Assembly: GCA_030765335.1 (NCBI GenBank)
Contig: JAVCCU010000026.1
Coordinates: 1-60,106, forward strand
Origin: Candidatus Kaelpia aquatica
GTDB lineage: Bacteria > Omnitrophota > Gorgyraeia > Kaelpiales > Kaelpiaceae
Length of the DNA stretch: 60,106 nt
Direction of reading: 5' to 3'
Shown here: positions 33,088-42,311 of the stretch, piece by piece
Layout: each line of letters opens with the position of its first letter
Numbering within the stretch: position 1 is the first letter of the stretch
Translations under genes and position numbers: made by a program
The notes under the pieces: generated by a model
Told to the model about the DNA's origin: nothing
Seen by the model: only the letters and a program-made list of their open reading frames with translations
The model's database searches: none

Positions 33088-33624
33088 ATGGATTTTGAAC
33101 AAAAATGGAATAGGGCTGTAAAAAATACCGAAATAGAGAAAAGTTGGGCAGGCTATTTAAATACCAGCTCAAGTACAGTGCTTTCCTATATAATGCTCTC
33201 TGAGTCTATGCTTGATAGTTCAGATACTGTTGTCAGAAAAGGTAGGGTTGAGGTAACACGGCCTTTAATATACTTGCCGGATAACAATCCTGTATTTAAA
33301 GGCTTTGAGTTATCAGAGCATAATTTATTTGATAACTCTGCTATAACTTTTCTTTTATTGAGAGGAGTAAGTTTTCCTTCTTTAAAGTATCAAAATAGTG
33401 TTTACTCTTTGGATATTGATAATCTCTCCTTAAATGAGGTGGTTAAAAAGCATAAGAGAGAGCTTCAAAGACTAGAGGATGTTAAGACCGGTCTCATAGT
33501 AGGGCCTGACGATTACTGGCACTACTCTCTTGCTATTTATGTTGCGGCGCTGGCTTCTAAGTCTGCTTCTAATGACATAGAGAGATACCTCGAAGATTTA
33601 AAAGGTAAATTTAGAGATAGATGA
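33088..33624 (+). CDS. Protein of unknown function downstream of the radical SAM gene
   Basis: This 178-residue product is not recognised. It is soluble, with no signal peptide or membrane span. It has Trp-rich segments (EQKWNRAVK, KSWAGYL, DDYWHYSL) and a charged helical C-terminus. It begins 13 bases after the radical SAM stop on the same strand, so a shared role is plausible but unproven. An RBS-like AAAAGG precedes the ATG. Confidence 0.55.
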   Translation: MDFEQKWNRAVKNTEIEKSWAGYLNTSSSTVLSYIMLSESMLDSSDTVVRKGRVEVTRPLIYLPDNNPVFKGFELSEHNLFDNSAITFLLLRGVSFPSLKYQNSVYSLDIDNLSLNEVVKKHKRELQRLEDVKTGLIVGPDDYWHYSLAIYVAALASKSASNDIERYLEDLKGKFRDR

Positions 33625-33678
33625 TCTTATGTTAAGGAGTAAGAAAGCACGTATTTAACTGTATAAAAGGAGGTTAAG

Positions 33679-34620
33679 ATGGAAGAGAGAGAAGTTTTTG
33701 CAAAAATTAATGGCTTGATAGAGAATATCGAAAAAGTTATATTAGGAAAACATGATGCTGTTAGACTGGCAGTAGCTGTATTTCTATCCGAAGGTCATCT
33801 ATTGATGGAGGATGTTCCTGGAGTAGGTAAGACTGTGCTTGCTAAATCTATGGCTAAATCATTTTCAGCAAGTTTTAGAAGGATACAGTTTACGCCCGAC
33901 CTTCTTCCTTCAGATGTTACGGGCAGCTATATATTTAATCAAAAAAATTCCGAATTTGAATTTAGGTCCGGTCCGGTATTTGCCAATATAGTTATAGCTG
34001 ATGAGATTAATCGCGGTACGCCTAGGACACAGAGTGCTCTTTTAGAGCCTATGGAAGAGTTTCAAGTAACTGCCGATGGCAATACTTTTCAGCTTGATAA
34101 GCCATTTTTCTTGATAGCAACTCAGAACCCCGTTGAGAGGGAAGGCACCTATTTTCTTCCCATCTCACAGTTAGACAGGTTTTTAGTTAAGATGGGGATG
34201 GGGTATCCCGATAAAGCTCAAGAGACTCAAATTCTTTTAGACAGAGAGAAAGATGATCCTTTGGATAAAATCGAGCCTGTAATTACCAAAGAAGAAATTC
34301 TTGAGATTCAAAATTTTGTAAGAACCATCAAAGTGGATGCCAAGATATACGAATATGTTATCAATATAGCACAGATGACTCGCGAAACCGATAAGCTTAT
34401 TCTAGGAGTGAGCCCTAGGGCATCTCTTGACTTATTTAGATTATCTCAAGCCCTGGCCCTAATGGAGGAGAGAACATATTGTATTCCTGACGATGTTAAG
34501 AAAGCTGCTCCGCTAGTCTTTGCTCATAGGGTTATACCATCTTCACCTGCAAAGGCTCAGATTGGAAATACTCAGGAGATAATTAAAAAACTAGTAGATG
34601 AAATCTCCGTCCCTATCTAA
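33679..34620 (+). CDS. MoxR-family AAA+ ATPase
   Basis: A chaperone-like ATPase of 313 residues. Walker A is PGVGKT (about 47-52), Walker B IADEINR is near residue 110, sensor 1 ATQNPVE is near 151, and the arginine-rich LDRFLVK follows. AAAGGAGG precedes the ATG. MoxR proteins act with DUF58 and transglutaminase partners encoded next to them, and that arrangement is seen here. The 3' end overlaps the DUF58 gene by 23 bases. Confidence 0.93.
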   Translation: MEEREVFAKINGLIENIEKVILGKHDAVRLAVAVFLSEGHLLMEDVPGVGKTVLAKSMAKSFSASFRRIQFTPDLLPSDVTGSYIFNQKNSEFEFRSGPVFANIVIADEINRGTPRTQSALLEPMEEFQVTADGNTFQLDKPFFLIATQNPVEREGTYFLPISQLDRFLVKMGMGYPDKAQETQILLDREKDDPLDKIEPVITKEEILEIQNFVRTIKVDAKIYEYVINIAQMTRETDKLILGVSPRASLDLFRLSQALALMEERTYCIPDDVKKAAPLVFAHRVIPSSPAKAQIGNTQEIIKKLVDEISVPI

Positions 34621-35893
34621 TAACAAGGGTTACTGCGTTTTAACAGAGCTTGGCTTCTATGCTCTGATTGTAGCGGTATTTTTGACTTTTTTTGGTTTCA
34701 TACTACAGTCTAATCTAATCTATCTCGTAGCCTCAGGACTTTGGGGGCTTATATTGACTGACTTTCTGCTCTCTTTTCTTTCTTTGAGGGGAATAAGGGT
34801 TATGAGATTTGCTCCAACCCATGCAGTCAGAGACGAAGATTTTAAAGTAAGAATAAAATTAGAGAATAGAGGATTCTCTAAGTATTTGATAAAGCTGACT
34901 GATAGTAGTTTCACTAAAAATATACCTGGAGTAGAGCTTCCTATTATACCTAGCTTAAAAAGCAGGGAGACTTTAGAGTTTGATTATATTATTAAAATAA
35001 AAGCAAGAGGTGTCCATAATCTTGAATCTGTTCAAGCAGAGAGCAGCTTTCCTCTTGGCCTTTGGAAGAGAGTTGTAAATTTTTCCTACAGGTCCAAAAT
35101 CACCATATATCCTGAATTTTATGAGGTGCCTCAATTTGCGGTATCTTATAGGGGTATGAGGTCGGAGTTTGCAAATACATCTTCTAATAGGTCTGGTATG
35201 GGCGGCAACTTTTTACAGATACGAAAGTATCAATATGGGGATAGCTTAAAGAATGTTCACTGGAGAGCAACGGCTAGAACAGGAAAGCTTATGATTAGAG
35301 AGTTAGAGAAATTTACTCTTTCAAACCTCTCTATAGTACTAGATAGTTCCTCTAACATGGTATTGGGATTACTTGAGGAATCTAATTTTGAATATGCAAT
35401 TAAAACAGTTGCAACTATAGCCAATAAAGCTTTAAGCACTCGCTACCATGTAAAGTTTATATACTATGATCAGATTAAAAAGAAAATTGAGTTTAAGAAG
35501 GCTTATGGCCGAATGACTCCCATATTAGATAGCCTTTCCAAGGTAGGTATGACGGATAGAGTAGATGTCAAAGACCTCGTAGATGCTGCTATACCTGAGA
35601 TTGAAAGAGAGTCTGTTGCAGTATTTGTCTTATTATCTCTTAACTCTGATGTCACTCAAAAAATCATACAACTTGCAAATCAGGGTATTGATTCTGTGCT
35701 TGTAGTATTTGATCCCAGGTCTTTTGCTGCTGTTCTGGATAAGAATATTGGGGATTTTTATAATGTTTTCTCTCAGCTTATGAACGGAGAAGCGTCCTAT
35801 CTAACTGGTGAGGGTATAAGGGTGTATATGGTAAAACACGGCGATAGCATACCTGATGCGTTAAGCAGGCCGCATATGTTTTTATCTTCTTAA
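34598..35893 (+). CDS. DUF58-domain membrane protein
   Basis: A 431-residue protein with two N-terminal membrane segments (about residues 17-57). A beta-rich region follows, then the DUF58 signature RKYQYGDSLKNVHWRATART around residues 207-226 and a von-Willebrand-like domain (SIVLDSSSNM). Proteins of this kind pair with MoxR ATPases; their exact task is not known. It overlaps MoxR and ends one base before the transglutaminase gene. Confidence 0.88.
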   Translation: MKSPSLSNNKGYCVLTELGFYALIVAVFLTFFGFILQSNLIYLVASGLWGLILTDFLLSFLSLRGIRVMRFAPTHAVRDEDFKVRIKLENRGFSKYLIKLTDSSFTKNIPGVELPIIPSLKSRETLEFDYIIKIKARGVHNLESVQAESSFPLGLWKRVVNFSYRSKITIYPEFYEVPQFAVSYRGMRSEFANTSSNRSGMGGNFLQIRKYQYGDSLKNVHWRATARTGKLMIRELEKFTLSNLSIVLDSSSNMVLGLLEESNFEYAIKTVATIANKALSTRYHVKFIYYDQIKKKIEFKKAYGRMTPILDSLSKVGMTDRVDVKDLVDAAIPEIERESVAVFVLLSLNSDVTQKIIQLANQGIDSVLVVFDPRSFAAVLDKNIGDFYNVFSQLMNGEASYLTGEGIRVYMVKHGDSIPDALSRPHMFLSS

Positions 35894-35894
35894 A

Positions 35895-38800
35895 ATGTTT
35901 TATATTATTTCATTTTTACTGGTAAGTATCGGTATAGCAGCTCTTCCGCTTATTGAAGGGGTAGGCTCTAGCCTGCTTCTTGCAGGTTCTATTTTTACTT
36001 TTGGCTTTGTATTGACGCAGCTGATTAAAATATTCCACTTTTCAAAAAATATTGCCAGAGCACTGTTGTTTATTGCTTCAATTGTTGGGGCTGGAGCATT
36101 TTTTACTTCAGGTAATTCTGGAGAGTGGGCAATCGTATGGTTGGTGTGGTATTTTATACTCTCTTTTCAGATTATAAGCATCTTTAGTTCTAAAGATGCA
36201 AAGAGCTGGTTCAGCTCCTATCTCCTGAGTTTTATTCAGCTTTCTCTGGGCGGTATTTTTACAGAAAAATTGTTTTTCTTGGTTATATTCTCTCTTTATT
36301 TAGCGTTGTCAGTATTTGGTTTTATTTTTCTGCTTCCTAAATTACAGATACGAGAAAAAATTTTAAAATTGATAAAACCCCGCCTAGATTTAGCAAGATG
36401 GGGCGCCTTAACAACTGTTAATGTCTTTTTTGTGACAGGGTTAGTTTTTCTCGTTCTACCAAGGACTCAAGATCCATTATTTGCAGTTAAAAAAGAGATG
36501 CATCTTGTTGAGAGGCTAAAAAAAGAAGTTGATTTTACAGAGGAAATGACAAAAGAGGAAGCTATGAGTTTGCCGGATGAGGTTGAGTTAGGAACTATAT
36601 CCGAATTAAAAAACGAAAATAAGATTCTAATGTTGGTAGAGACAGAGAAGCCATTTCTTTTTAAGGCCCAGACTTTTAACTATTATAACGGTAGTAACTG
36701 GATCAAGTATGGCAGTAAGCCTGTGGCTATCAGAGTTAAAGACGAGAAGATTAATTTTAAACCACTTTATTTAAGAAAAGAACTTTTTGCAAAAATGACT
36801 CCCGATAAGTTTTACCATCAAAAATTTTATATTAGGAATTATTCTCAAAATCTTATTTTAGGGTCGTATCCTATCATAAGTTTGTCTGGTTCAGGTATAG
36901 AAGAGATTAAGATAGATCATTTTGAAAATATTTATTTGCAGAGAAAGCTTAAATTTGGAGATGAATATGAGGTAGTCTCTGTCGACAAGAGCTATCCTTC
37001 CAATTATTTAAGATCATTGTCGAGGCAATATCCTAAAGAGATTATGGATCTATATCTTCAGCTTCCACCCGATTTAGATAAAAGATTAATGGATTTAACT
37101 TCTGAGATTTTAAAATATACTCCTCCCAATATCTATGATGAGTTAATTACGATTAGAAAATATTTAAAAGAGCATTGCGTTTATAGTAGGTTGACAGGCA
37201 AGAGCCCAACGCTCTATGAGTTTCTTTTTGATAAGAAGCCTGGCGATTGTGAATATTTTGCAACAGCCCTGGCTTTGATGTTGCGTTACCGCAATATTCC
37301 TACGCGGCTTATTGTAGGATTTTCAGGTGGAGAATTTGATTCTCAGAAGAGGACTTCTATAGTTTATGCTAAGAATGCCCATGCCTGGATAGAGGTTTTC
37401 TTTCCGACTATAGGTTGGTTGCCTTGCGATGCAACTCCTAAAGCTCTTCCTCAAGAGCAGTGGGAGGAAGAACCTAAGGTACTGGTCTTAAAACCTCAGA
37501 AAAGTTCAGAGGATAAAGGTTCTACTGGTGAAAGTAGTATTGAGAGCGGGTCTGGAGAGATTGCCTATTCGAAACAGAGTTCAGAGAGTGAGAGGATTAC
37601 CGAAGAGGGTGTTCCAGAAGAAGATCTCTTGCCAGAAGATTACTATTTTAAAGATAAGCTCTCTCAATATAGTCTTCCCAAGGAAGAGGCTGTCTTTTCT
37701 GGGGAGTTTTTTGAAGAAGCAGCTCCTGCTGAAGACAGCCTTGATTCAGGTTCTGAGCTGGAAGAAGAAGTTTCACCTGAAGAGCTGGCTGTTGAAGAGA
37801 GAGAGGCAGTTACTTTTGAAGAGGAGGCTGTCTCTAGCGAAAGTTTGCTGGATAAAAATTCTGTTTCTGAAGAGATCTTTGCAAAAGAAGAGACAGAGGA
37901 TTGGTTTTATAAAGAGGATAGTGTTTCAGAAGAGGGGGCAGCTGGAGAGGGGGTAGCTGAAGAAGAGCCTCAATTAGAAAAAGATGTTTTTGAGGAGATT
38001 ATATTTTCTGGAGAGGAAGAGGATCTTGCTGAAGAGTTAGAAGAGTCGATGGCTAAGGACATTGTTTCTACAGAAGAAGATCTGTTATCTTTTGCTCAAG
38101 GTGAAGACAAGGCCGAATTTACTGGATTAGAGTCTGAGATTGAAAAGGAAGAGAGTATTGTTGAGGAAGATAAGCTTGCCTTAGATGCCGAAGGTTTAGA
38201 AGAGGCTGTTCTGACTGAAGAACTCAAAGAAGAACAGGACGGTGAAGGATCTACCGAAGCGGATTCTCTAAAAGAGATTACGGATGAGATATCAAACGAG
38301 GGTTTTGCCGAAGAACAAGAAGAGAAAATGGATTCTCTCTCTGAAAGCGAAGAGGCCTCTGATAAGGAGTTCTTAGAAGAGGGGCTCTCTATTGAGGTAG
38401 ATGATGTCGAAGAGCTTGAAGATAGATCAACATCTTTAGTTCAGAGTTTTGAGGAAGATAAAACAGGAGATGTCTTTGAAGTGAAGCCTGAGGAGGATAG
38501 TTCTGGTATAGAGGAAGAGTCTACTGGGAGTCCTTCTGTAGAGGAAGAGATATCTGAGCCTGAAGACATCTCTGAAGAGCTATTATCTTCTAGTGAAAGT
38601 GGGATATCAGAAGAGGATCTGCTTGCTGATGAAGGTTTGGTTGTTGAAGACAGCGCTCCATTAGAAGAAGAGATGCTTCCGAGTCAGGAGATTCAGGTTG
38701 AGAATTTGATTGCTGAGGAAGATGTTTTATCTGAGTCGTACTTGTTGCCCAAAGATACTTTAGCGGCTGAAGAAAAGGAAGAAATAAGTGGGAGTGCAGA

Positions 38801-39854
38801 CTCAGAAGATAGAGAAGAAGAGATTATTTCTGATCTTGAAATTATTGATGAGGGATCTCTTTTTGAAGAGGGTGTGATTTCAGAAGAGATGCCAGCAGAA
38901 GATGTATTTTTAGAAGAAGATATTAGTTTAGAAGAGGTTAGAGATGTTCTTTTTGACGAAAAGCTGGCCTCAGAAGAACTGCCTGAAGAGTTAGAAGAAG
39001 AGGTTTTTGAGAAAGATGTTGTTTTTGAGCCCGATCTAAAGAGCTTGAAAGAGGAGCCCCTTGATGATGTTGTTGAGATAATTGAAGATAAATTAATGTC
39101 TGAGGGGATTGAAGGTAAGATAGAAGATTATTTAGTTGAAAATATTCTTTTTGATGATGATTTTGAAAAATTAATTGCTGATCAAAGCTTAACAGAGGTT
39201 GAAGATGTTATAGAGGATGATTTTGAGATCGAAGAACTTTCTGCTGAAGATATGATTCCTGATGATGATTTGACTTCAGGTGAGATGAGCTTATTATTTA
39301 AGATTTTGAAAGATAAGCTCAAAGAGTGGGTTTTTGGGTTCTCTTATTATACTCAGGCTCTAATAGTGGATTTTATTAAGGGAATATTTGGAGGAATTAA
39401 AGATTTTCTTTATGGTGTAGGTGCTAATATTTATAATCATCTTAAAAACAACAGAAATCCGTATGCTCTATCTTTTGTCACTATTATTGTAGTATATCTC
39501 CTGTGGACATTTTTAAAGGAATTAATCAGAAAGAAGAAGGAGAAGCAGCAGGTGCGCAGATTGTTTCCCCAGAAAAAGCTTACTAAAGAAGAGAAGAAGG
39601 TTAGGAATTTCTATTTTCAGGTATTAGATCTTTTAGCTAAAGCAGGCTATAAGAGGCTACCAAATTTAACGCCGCGTGAATTTTCTCATCAAATTATCAG
39701 TAAAGGTTTTAGTATTTCAAAAGATTTCTACCATCTCACAGATATGTTTTATAGAATAAGTTTTGGTCAAATTGAGCTTGAGGTACAGGAGTTAAGAAAA
39801 GTTGATCTTATCACAGCTTCAATTAGAGAATGGACCAAAGAGACAAGACGCTAG
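35895..39854 (+). CDS. Large membrane transglutaminase with a long acidic insertion
   Basis: A 1319-residue protein of the TgpA/DUF3488 type. The N-terminus has several membrane segments (about residues 1-190). A periplasmic transglutaminase-like domain follows, with the triad Cys452 (PGDCEYFATA), His496 (NAHAWIEVF) and Asp512 (LPCDATP). Residues of about 540-1130 are an extraordinary Glu/Asp/Ser/Leu-rich low-complexity stretch with loosely repeated SEEE-type blocks. A second membrane span lies near 1190 (LSFVTIIVVYLLW), and a C-terminal DUF4129-like domain (YKRLPNLTPREFS) ends the protein. Typical relatives are 650-750 residues, so the acidic region accounts for the excess. The other-frame open stretches inside it are shadows of the repetitive GAAGAG codons. 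Confidence 0.88.
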   Translation: MFYIISFLLVSIGIAALPLIEGVGSSLLLAGSIFTFGFVLTQLIKIFHFSKNIARALLFIASIVGAGAFFTSGNSGEWAIVWLVWYFILSFQIISIFSSKDAKSWFSSYLLSFIQLSLGGIFTEKLFFLVIFSLYLALSVFGFIFLLPKLQIREKILKLIKPRLDLARWGALTTVNVFFVTGLVFLVLPRTQDPLFAVKKEMHLVERLKKEVDFTEEMTKEEAMSLPDEVELGTISELKNENKILMLVETEKPFLFKAQTFNYYNGSNWIKYGSKPVAIRVKDEKINFKPLYLRKELFAKMTPDKFYHQKFYIRNYSQNLILGSYPIISLSGSGIEEIKIDHFENIYLQRKLKFGDEYEVVSVDKSYPSNYLRSLSRQYPKEIMDLYLQLPPDLDKRLMDLTSEILKYTPPNIYDELITIRKYLKEHCVYSRLTGKSPTLYEFLFDKKPGDCEYFATALALMLRYRNIPTRLIVGFSGGEFDSQKRTSIVYAKNAHAWIEVFFPTIGWLPCDATPKALPQEQWEEEPKVLVLKPQKSSEDKGSTGESSIESGSGEIAYSKQSSESERITEEGVPEEDLLPEDYYFKDKLSQYSLPKEEAVFSGEFFEEAAPAEDSLDSGSELEEEVSPEELAVEEREAVTFEEEAVSSESLLDKNSVSEEIFAKEETEDWFYKEDSVSEEGAAGEGVAEEEPQLEKDVFEEIIFSGEEEDLAEELEESMAKDIVSTEEDLLSFAQGEDKAEFTGLESEIEKEESIVEEDKLALDAEGLEEAVLTEELKEEQDGEGSTEADSLKEITDEISNEGFAEEQEEKMDSLSESEEASDKEFLEEGLSIEVDDVEELEDRSTSLVQSFEEDKTGDVFEVKPEEDSSGIEEESTGSPSVEEEISEPEDISEELLSSSESGISEEDLLADEGLVVEDSAPLEEEMLPSQEIQVENLIAEEDVLSESYLLPKDTLAAEEKEEISGSADSEDREEEIISDLEIIDEGSLFEEGVISEEMPAEDVFLEEDISLEEVRDVLFDEKLASEELPEELEEEVFEKDVVFEPDLKSLKEEPLDDVVEIIEDKLMSEGIEGKIEDYLVENILFDDDFEKLIADQSLTEVEDVIEDDFEIEELSAEDMIPDDDLTSGEMSLLFKILKDKLKEWVFGFSYYTQALIVDFIKGIFGGIKDFLYGVGANIYNHLKNNRNPYALSFVTIIVVYLLWTFLKELIRKKKEKQQVRRLFPQKKLTKEEKKVRNFYFQVLDLLAKAGYKRLPNLTPREFSHQIISKGFSISKDFYHLTDMFYRISFGQIELEVQELRKVDLITASIREWTKETRR

Positions 39855-39869
39855 TATTTTTTTATATAT

Positions 39870-39885
39870 GAGCAGAGCTCTTTTT
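39870..39885 (+). terminator. Possible short terminator after the transglutaminase gene
   Basis: GAGC-AGA-GCTC (39870-39880) followed by TTTTT (39881-39885). The four-base stem is short, so this is a weak candidate. Confidence 0.25.
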
Positions 39886-39893
39886 GTTATAAT
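39885..39893 (+). promoter_or_regulatory. Extended -10 promoter element before hom
   Basis: TGT followed by TATAAT (39888-39893), with no clear -35 box. The predicted start near 39900 leaves about 25 bases before the hom ATG. Confidence 0.45.
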
Positions 39894-39924
39894 TATCAAT
39901 TGATATTATTTGCTGAATTTTGAT

Positions 39925-41208
39925 ATGAAAATTATAAAAGTAGGTCTCATAGGTTTTGGTACAATAGGAGAGGAAGTAGCGGAATACTTAGTGAAAAACC
40001 GTGCTTATTTGAAAGAAAAGAGTGGAGTTAGATTCGAGCTTTCAAGAATTGCAGAGAGAGAGACCAAGAAAGTTCCCTCAAAGTATAAAAAGATCCTAAC
40101 TTCTAAAGCAGAAGATATAATAAAAGATAAGAGTATAGATGTTGTTATTGAGCTTATTGGGGGAATTAAAGATGCAAGAAAATATATACTGGGTGCTTTT
40201 AGAAGCAAGAAGCATGTCATAACTGCAAATAAGGCTCTTTTGGCTGAAGATGGAAAGAATCTTTTTATCAAAGCCAAAGAGAATGGAGTGGCTTTAAAAT
40301 TTGAAGCTTCTGTCTGCGGCGGAATTCCTGTGATAGATAATATTGTTAACTCTTTAGCAGCCAACGATATTCAATACATTTTAGGTATAGTTAATGGCAC
40401 CTCTAATTACATTCTTACTGTTATGGAAGAACAGAATGCTTCAATGAAAGAGGCCCTTGATATTGCTAAAGGTAGAGGATATGCAGAGAGCAATCCAAGT
40501 TTAGATTTAGAAGGAATAGACTCTTCTCATAAGCTTGCTGTCATAGCAAGGCTGGCGTTTGGTTTTAGTCCAGATTTTTCTAAAATCTATAAAGAAGGAA
40601 TAACATTTATCTCAAATTTAGATATCAGATATGCTAAAGAGTTAGGTTATAGAATAAAACTTTTATTGATTGCAAGGAGATCTTCTGGAGGTCTTCTGGA
40701 AGCAAGAGTGCACCCTGTTTTGCTTCCCCTGGACCATATGCTCTCTTCAGTAAAAGGAGTTTTTAATGCACTCTTTATTGAAGGTGATTTGACTGGAGAG
40801 ATGCTCTTTTATGGTAAAGGAGCGGGCAGCAAGCCTACAACTTCAGCTGTAATAGCGGATTTAATAAGCCTAGCTGCTATTGTAGGAGAGAAGGGTTTTT
40901 CAAGCTACAATTATATTGATGCAAGGATCAAAGGATTAAAGGATATTAATGATATAGATTTTAGATATTATATTAGATTTATGGCGCTTGATAAACCTGG
41001 TGTTCTAGCTAAAATTTCCGGAGTTTTATCTAGTTACGGTATAAGTATTGCAAATGTAACCCAAAAAGATAGAGCAAGAGCTTCCTCTGTGCCAATAGTT
41101 ATGATGACCCATAAGGCAAATGAAAAGAATATGAGAAAAGCATTAACTAAGATAGAGAGATTAGATGTTATAGTTAAGAGGCCGATATCTATCAGGGTAG
41201 AGAGATGA
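39925..41208 (+). CDS. hom: Homoserine dehydrogenase
   Basis: The enzyme reduces aspartate semialdehyde to homoserine for threonine and methionine. The 427 residues begin with the NAD(P) loop GLIGFGTIGEEVA. TANKALLAEDG and GGIPVIDNI follow, then catalytic GRGYAESNPSLDLEGIDSSHK near residue 190-210. A C-terminal ACT domain (RFMALDKPGVLAKISGVL) suggests feedback by threonine. I prefer the ATG at 39925 over the in-frame TTG at 39910. There is no aspartokinase fusion. The stop overlaps thrC by 4 bases. Confidence 0.94.
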   Translation: MKIIKVGLIGFGTIGEEVAEYLVKNRAYLKEKSGVRFELSRIAERETKKVPSKYKKILTSKAEDIIKDKSIDVVIELIGGIKDARKYILGAFRSKKHVITANKALLAEDGKNLFIKAKENGVALKFEASVCGGIPVIDNIVNSLAANDIQYILGIVNGTSNYILTVMEEQNASMKEALDIAKGRGYAESNPSLDLEGIDSSHKLAVIARLAFGFSPDFSKIYKEGITFISNLDIRYAKELGYRIKLLLIARRSSGGLLEARVHPVLLPLDHMLSSVKGVFNALFIEGDLTGEMLFYGKGAGSKPTTSAVIADLISLAAIVGEKGFSSYNYIDARIKGLKDINDIDFRYYIRFMALDKPGVLAKISGVLSSYGISIANVTQKDRARASSVPIVMMTHKANEKNMRKALTKIERLDVIVKRPISIRVER

Positions 41209-42266
41209 AGTGGCAGGGAGTTATAAATCAGTATAGAGAATATTTGCCTATAGGGGATAAAACCCCCGTTGTCACTCTTCAAGAAGGTAATACACCTCTT
41301 CTCTATTCATGCTTTTTATCTGAGGAGCTGGGGAATAGTTCTCAGGTTTACTTGAAGTTCGAAGGAGCTAACCCTACAGGATCTTTTAAAGATAGAGGTA
41401 TGACGCTTGCTGTTTCAAAAGCTCTAGAAGAAGGCAGTAAAGCTGTTATATGTGCCTCAACAGGTAATACCTCTGCTTCAGCAGCAGCTTATTCAGCAAA
41501 ATGTGGATTAAAATGTGCGGTGCTCATCCCTAATGGTGCTATAGCTAAAGGCAAATTGACTCAGGCTCTGGCTCATGGTGCTCAAGTTTTGGCTGTAGAT
41601 GGCAACTTTGATGATTGTCTAAAAATAGTAAAAGAGATAACAGATAATTTTCCTATCACACTTGTGAATTCGCTTAACCCCTATAGGATAGAAGGGCAGA
41701 AAACAGGTTCTTTTGAGATCTCTGATTTTTTAGGTGATAGTCCAGATTTTAATTTTATACCGGTTGGAAATGCTGGAAATATTACTGCTTATTGGAAGGG
41801 TTATAAGGAATATAAAAGTAAAGGTAAGATAACCAAGTTGCCTAAAATGATGGGTTTTCAGGCATCTGGATCTGCTCCTATTGTCTGTGGTCATCCGATA
41901 GAGAACCCTGAAACAATTGCAACGGCTATTAGAATAGGAAATCCTGCTTCCTGGGAAAAGGCCGAAGAGGCTCGAGATGAATCCGGCGGTTGCATAAGAG
42001 ATGTAACAGATAGAGAGATATTGAATAGCTATAAGCTCTTAGCTTCCCGGGACGGCATATTTGTTGAACCTGCTTCTGCAGCTTCCGTTGCAGGGTTATT
42101 AAAACTTATTGAAGAAGGATATTTTAAAGATTGTAATAATATAAAGGTCGTAGCTATTCTTACAGGCCATGGATTGAAGGATCCTGATATTGCAATGAAA
42201 GAGTCTCAGGAACCAATTGAAGTTGAAGCGGATATAGGGAAGATTATAGATATTATAGGTATCTAG
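41205..42266 (+). CDS. thrC: Threonine synthase
   Basis: A fold-type II PLP enzyme that converts O-phosphohomoserine to threonine. The 353 residues show the PLP Lys in NPTGSFKDRGM (near residue 61), STGNTSASAAAY, the phosphate-binding VGNAGNITAYWKG and the C-terminal LTGHGLKDP. It starts inside the end of hom (ATGA), so the two steps of the pathway are coupled. It matches the short bacterial class of the enzyme. Confidence 0.95.
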   Translation: MKWQGVINQYREYLPIGDKTPVVTLQEGNTPLLYSCFLSEELGNSSQVYLKFEGANPTGSFKDRGMTLAVSKALEEGSKAVICASTGNTSASAAAYSAKCGLKCAVLIPNGAIAKGKLTQALAHGAQVLAVDGNFDDCLKIVKEITDNFPITLVNSLNPYRIEGQKTGSFEISDFLGDSPDFNFIPVGNAGNITAYWKGYKEYKSKGKITKLPKMMGFQASGSAPIVCGHPIENPETIATAIRIGNPASWEKAEEARDESGGCIRDVTDREILNSYKLLASRDGIFVEPASAASVAGLLKLIEEGYFKDCNNIKVVAILTGHGLKDPDIAMKESQEPIEVEADIGKIIDIIGI

Positions 42267-42311
42267 CGTTTGTTAAACCACAGTGTTGTTTTTTATAACA
42301 GGAGGTATGTT

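Noticed and set aside
37528-37956. 142-codon open frame in another frame inside the transglutaminase gene
   Set aside because: It is a shadow of the repetitive GAAGAG codons of the acidic region, and it has no ribosome-binding site or motif.
42270-42299. TTGTTA and TATAAC as a recA promoter
   Set aside because: The -10 box would place the transcript start after the Shine-Dalgarno of recA, which is otherwise well placed, so it is unlikely to be used.
42262-42311. LexA/SOS box upstream of recA
   Set aside because: No CTGT-N8-ACAG or GAAC-N4-GTTC palindrome is visible in the gap.
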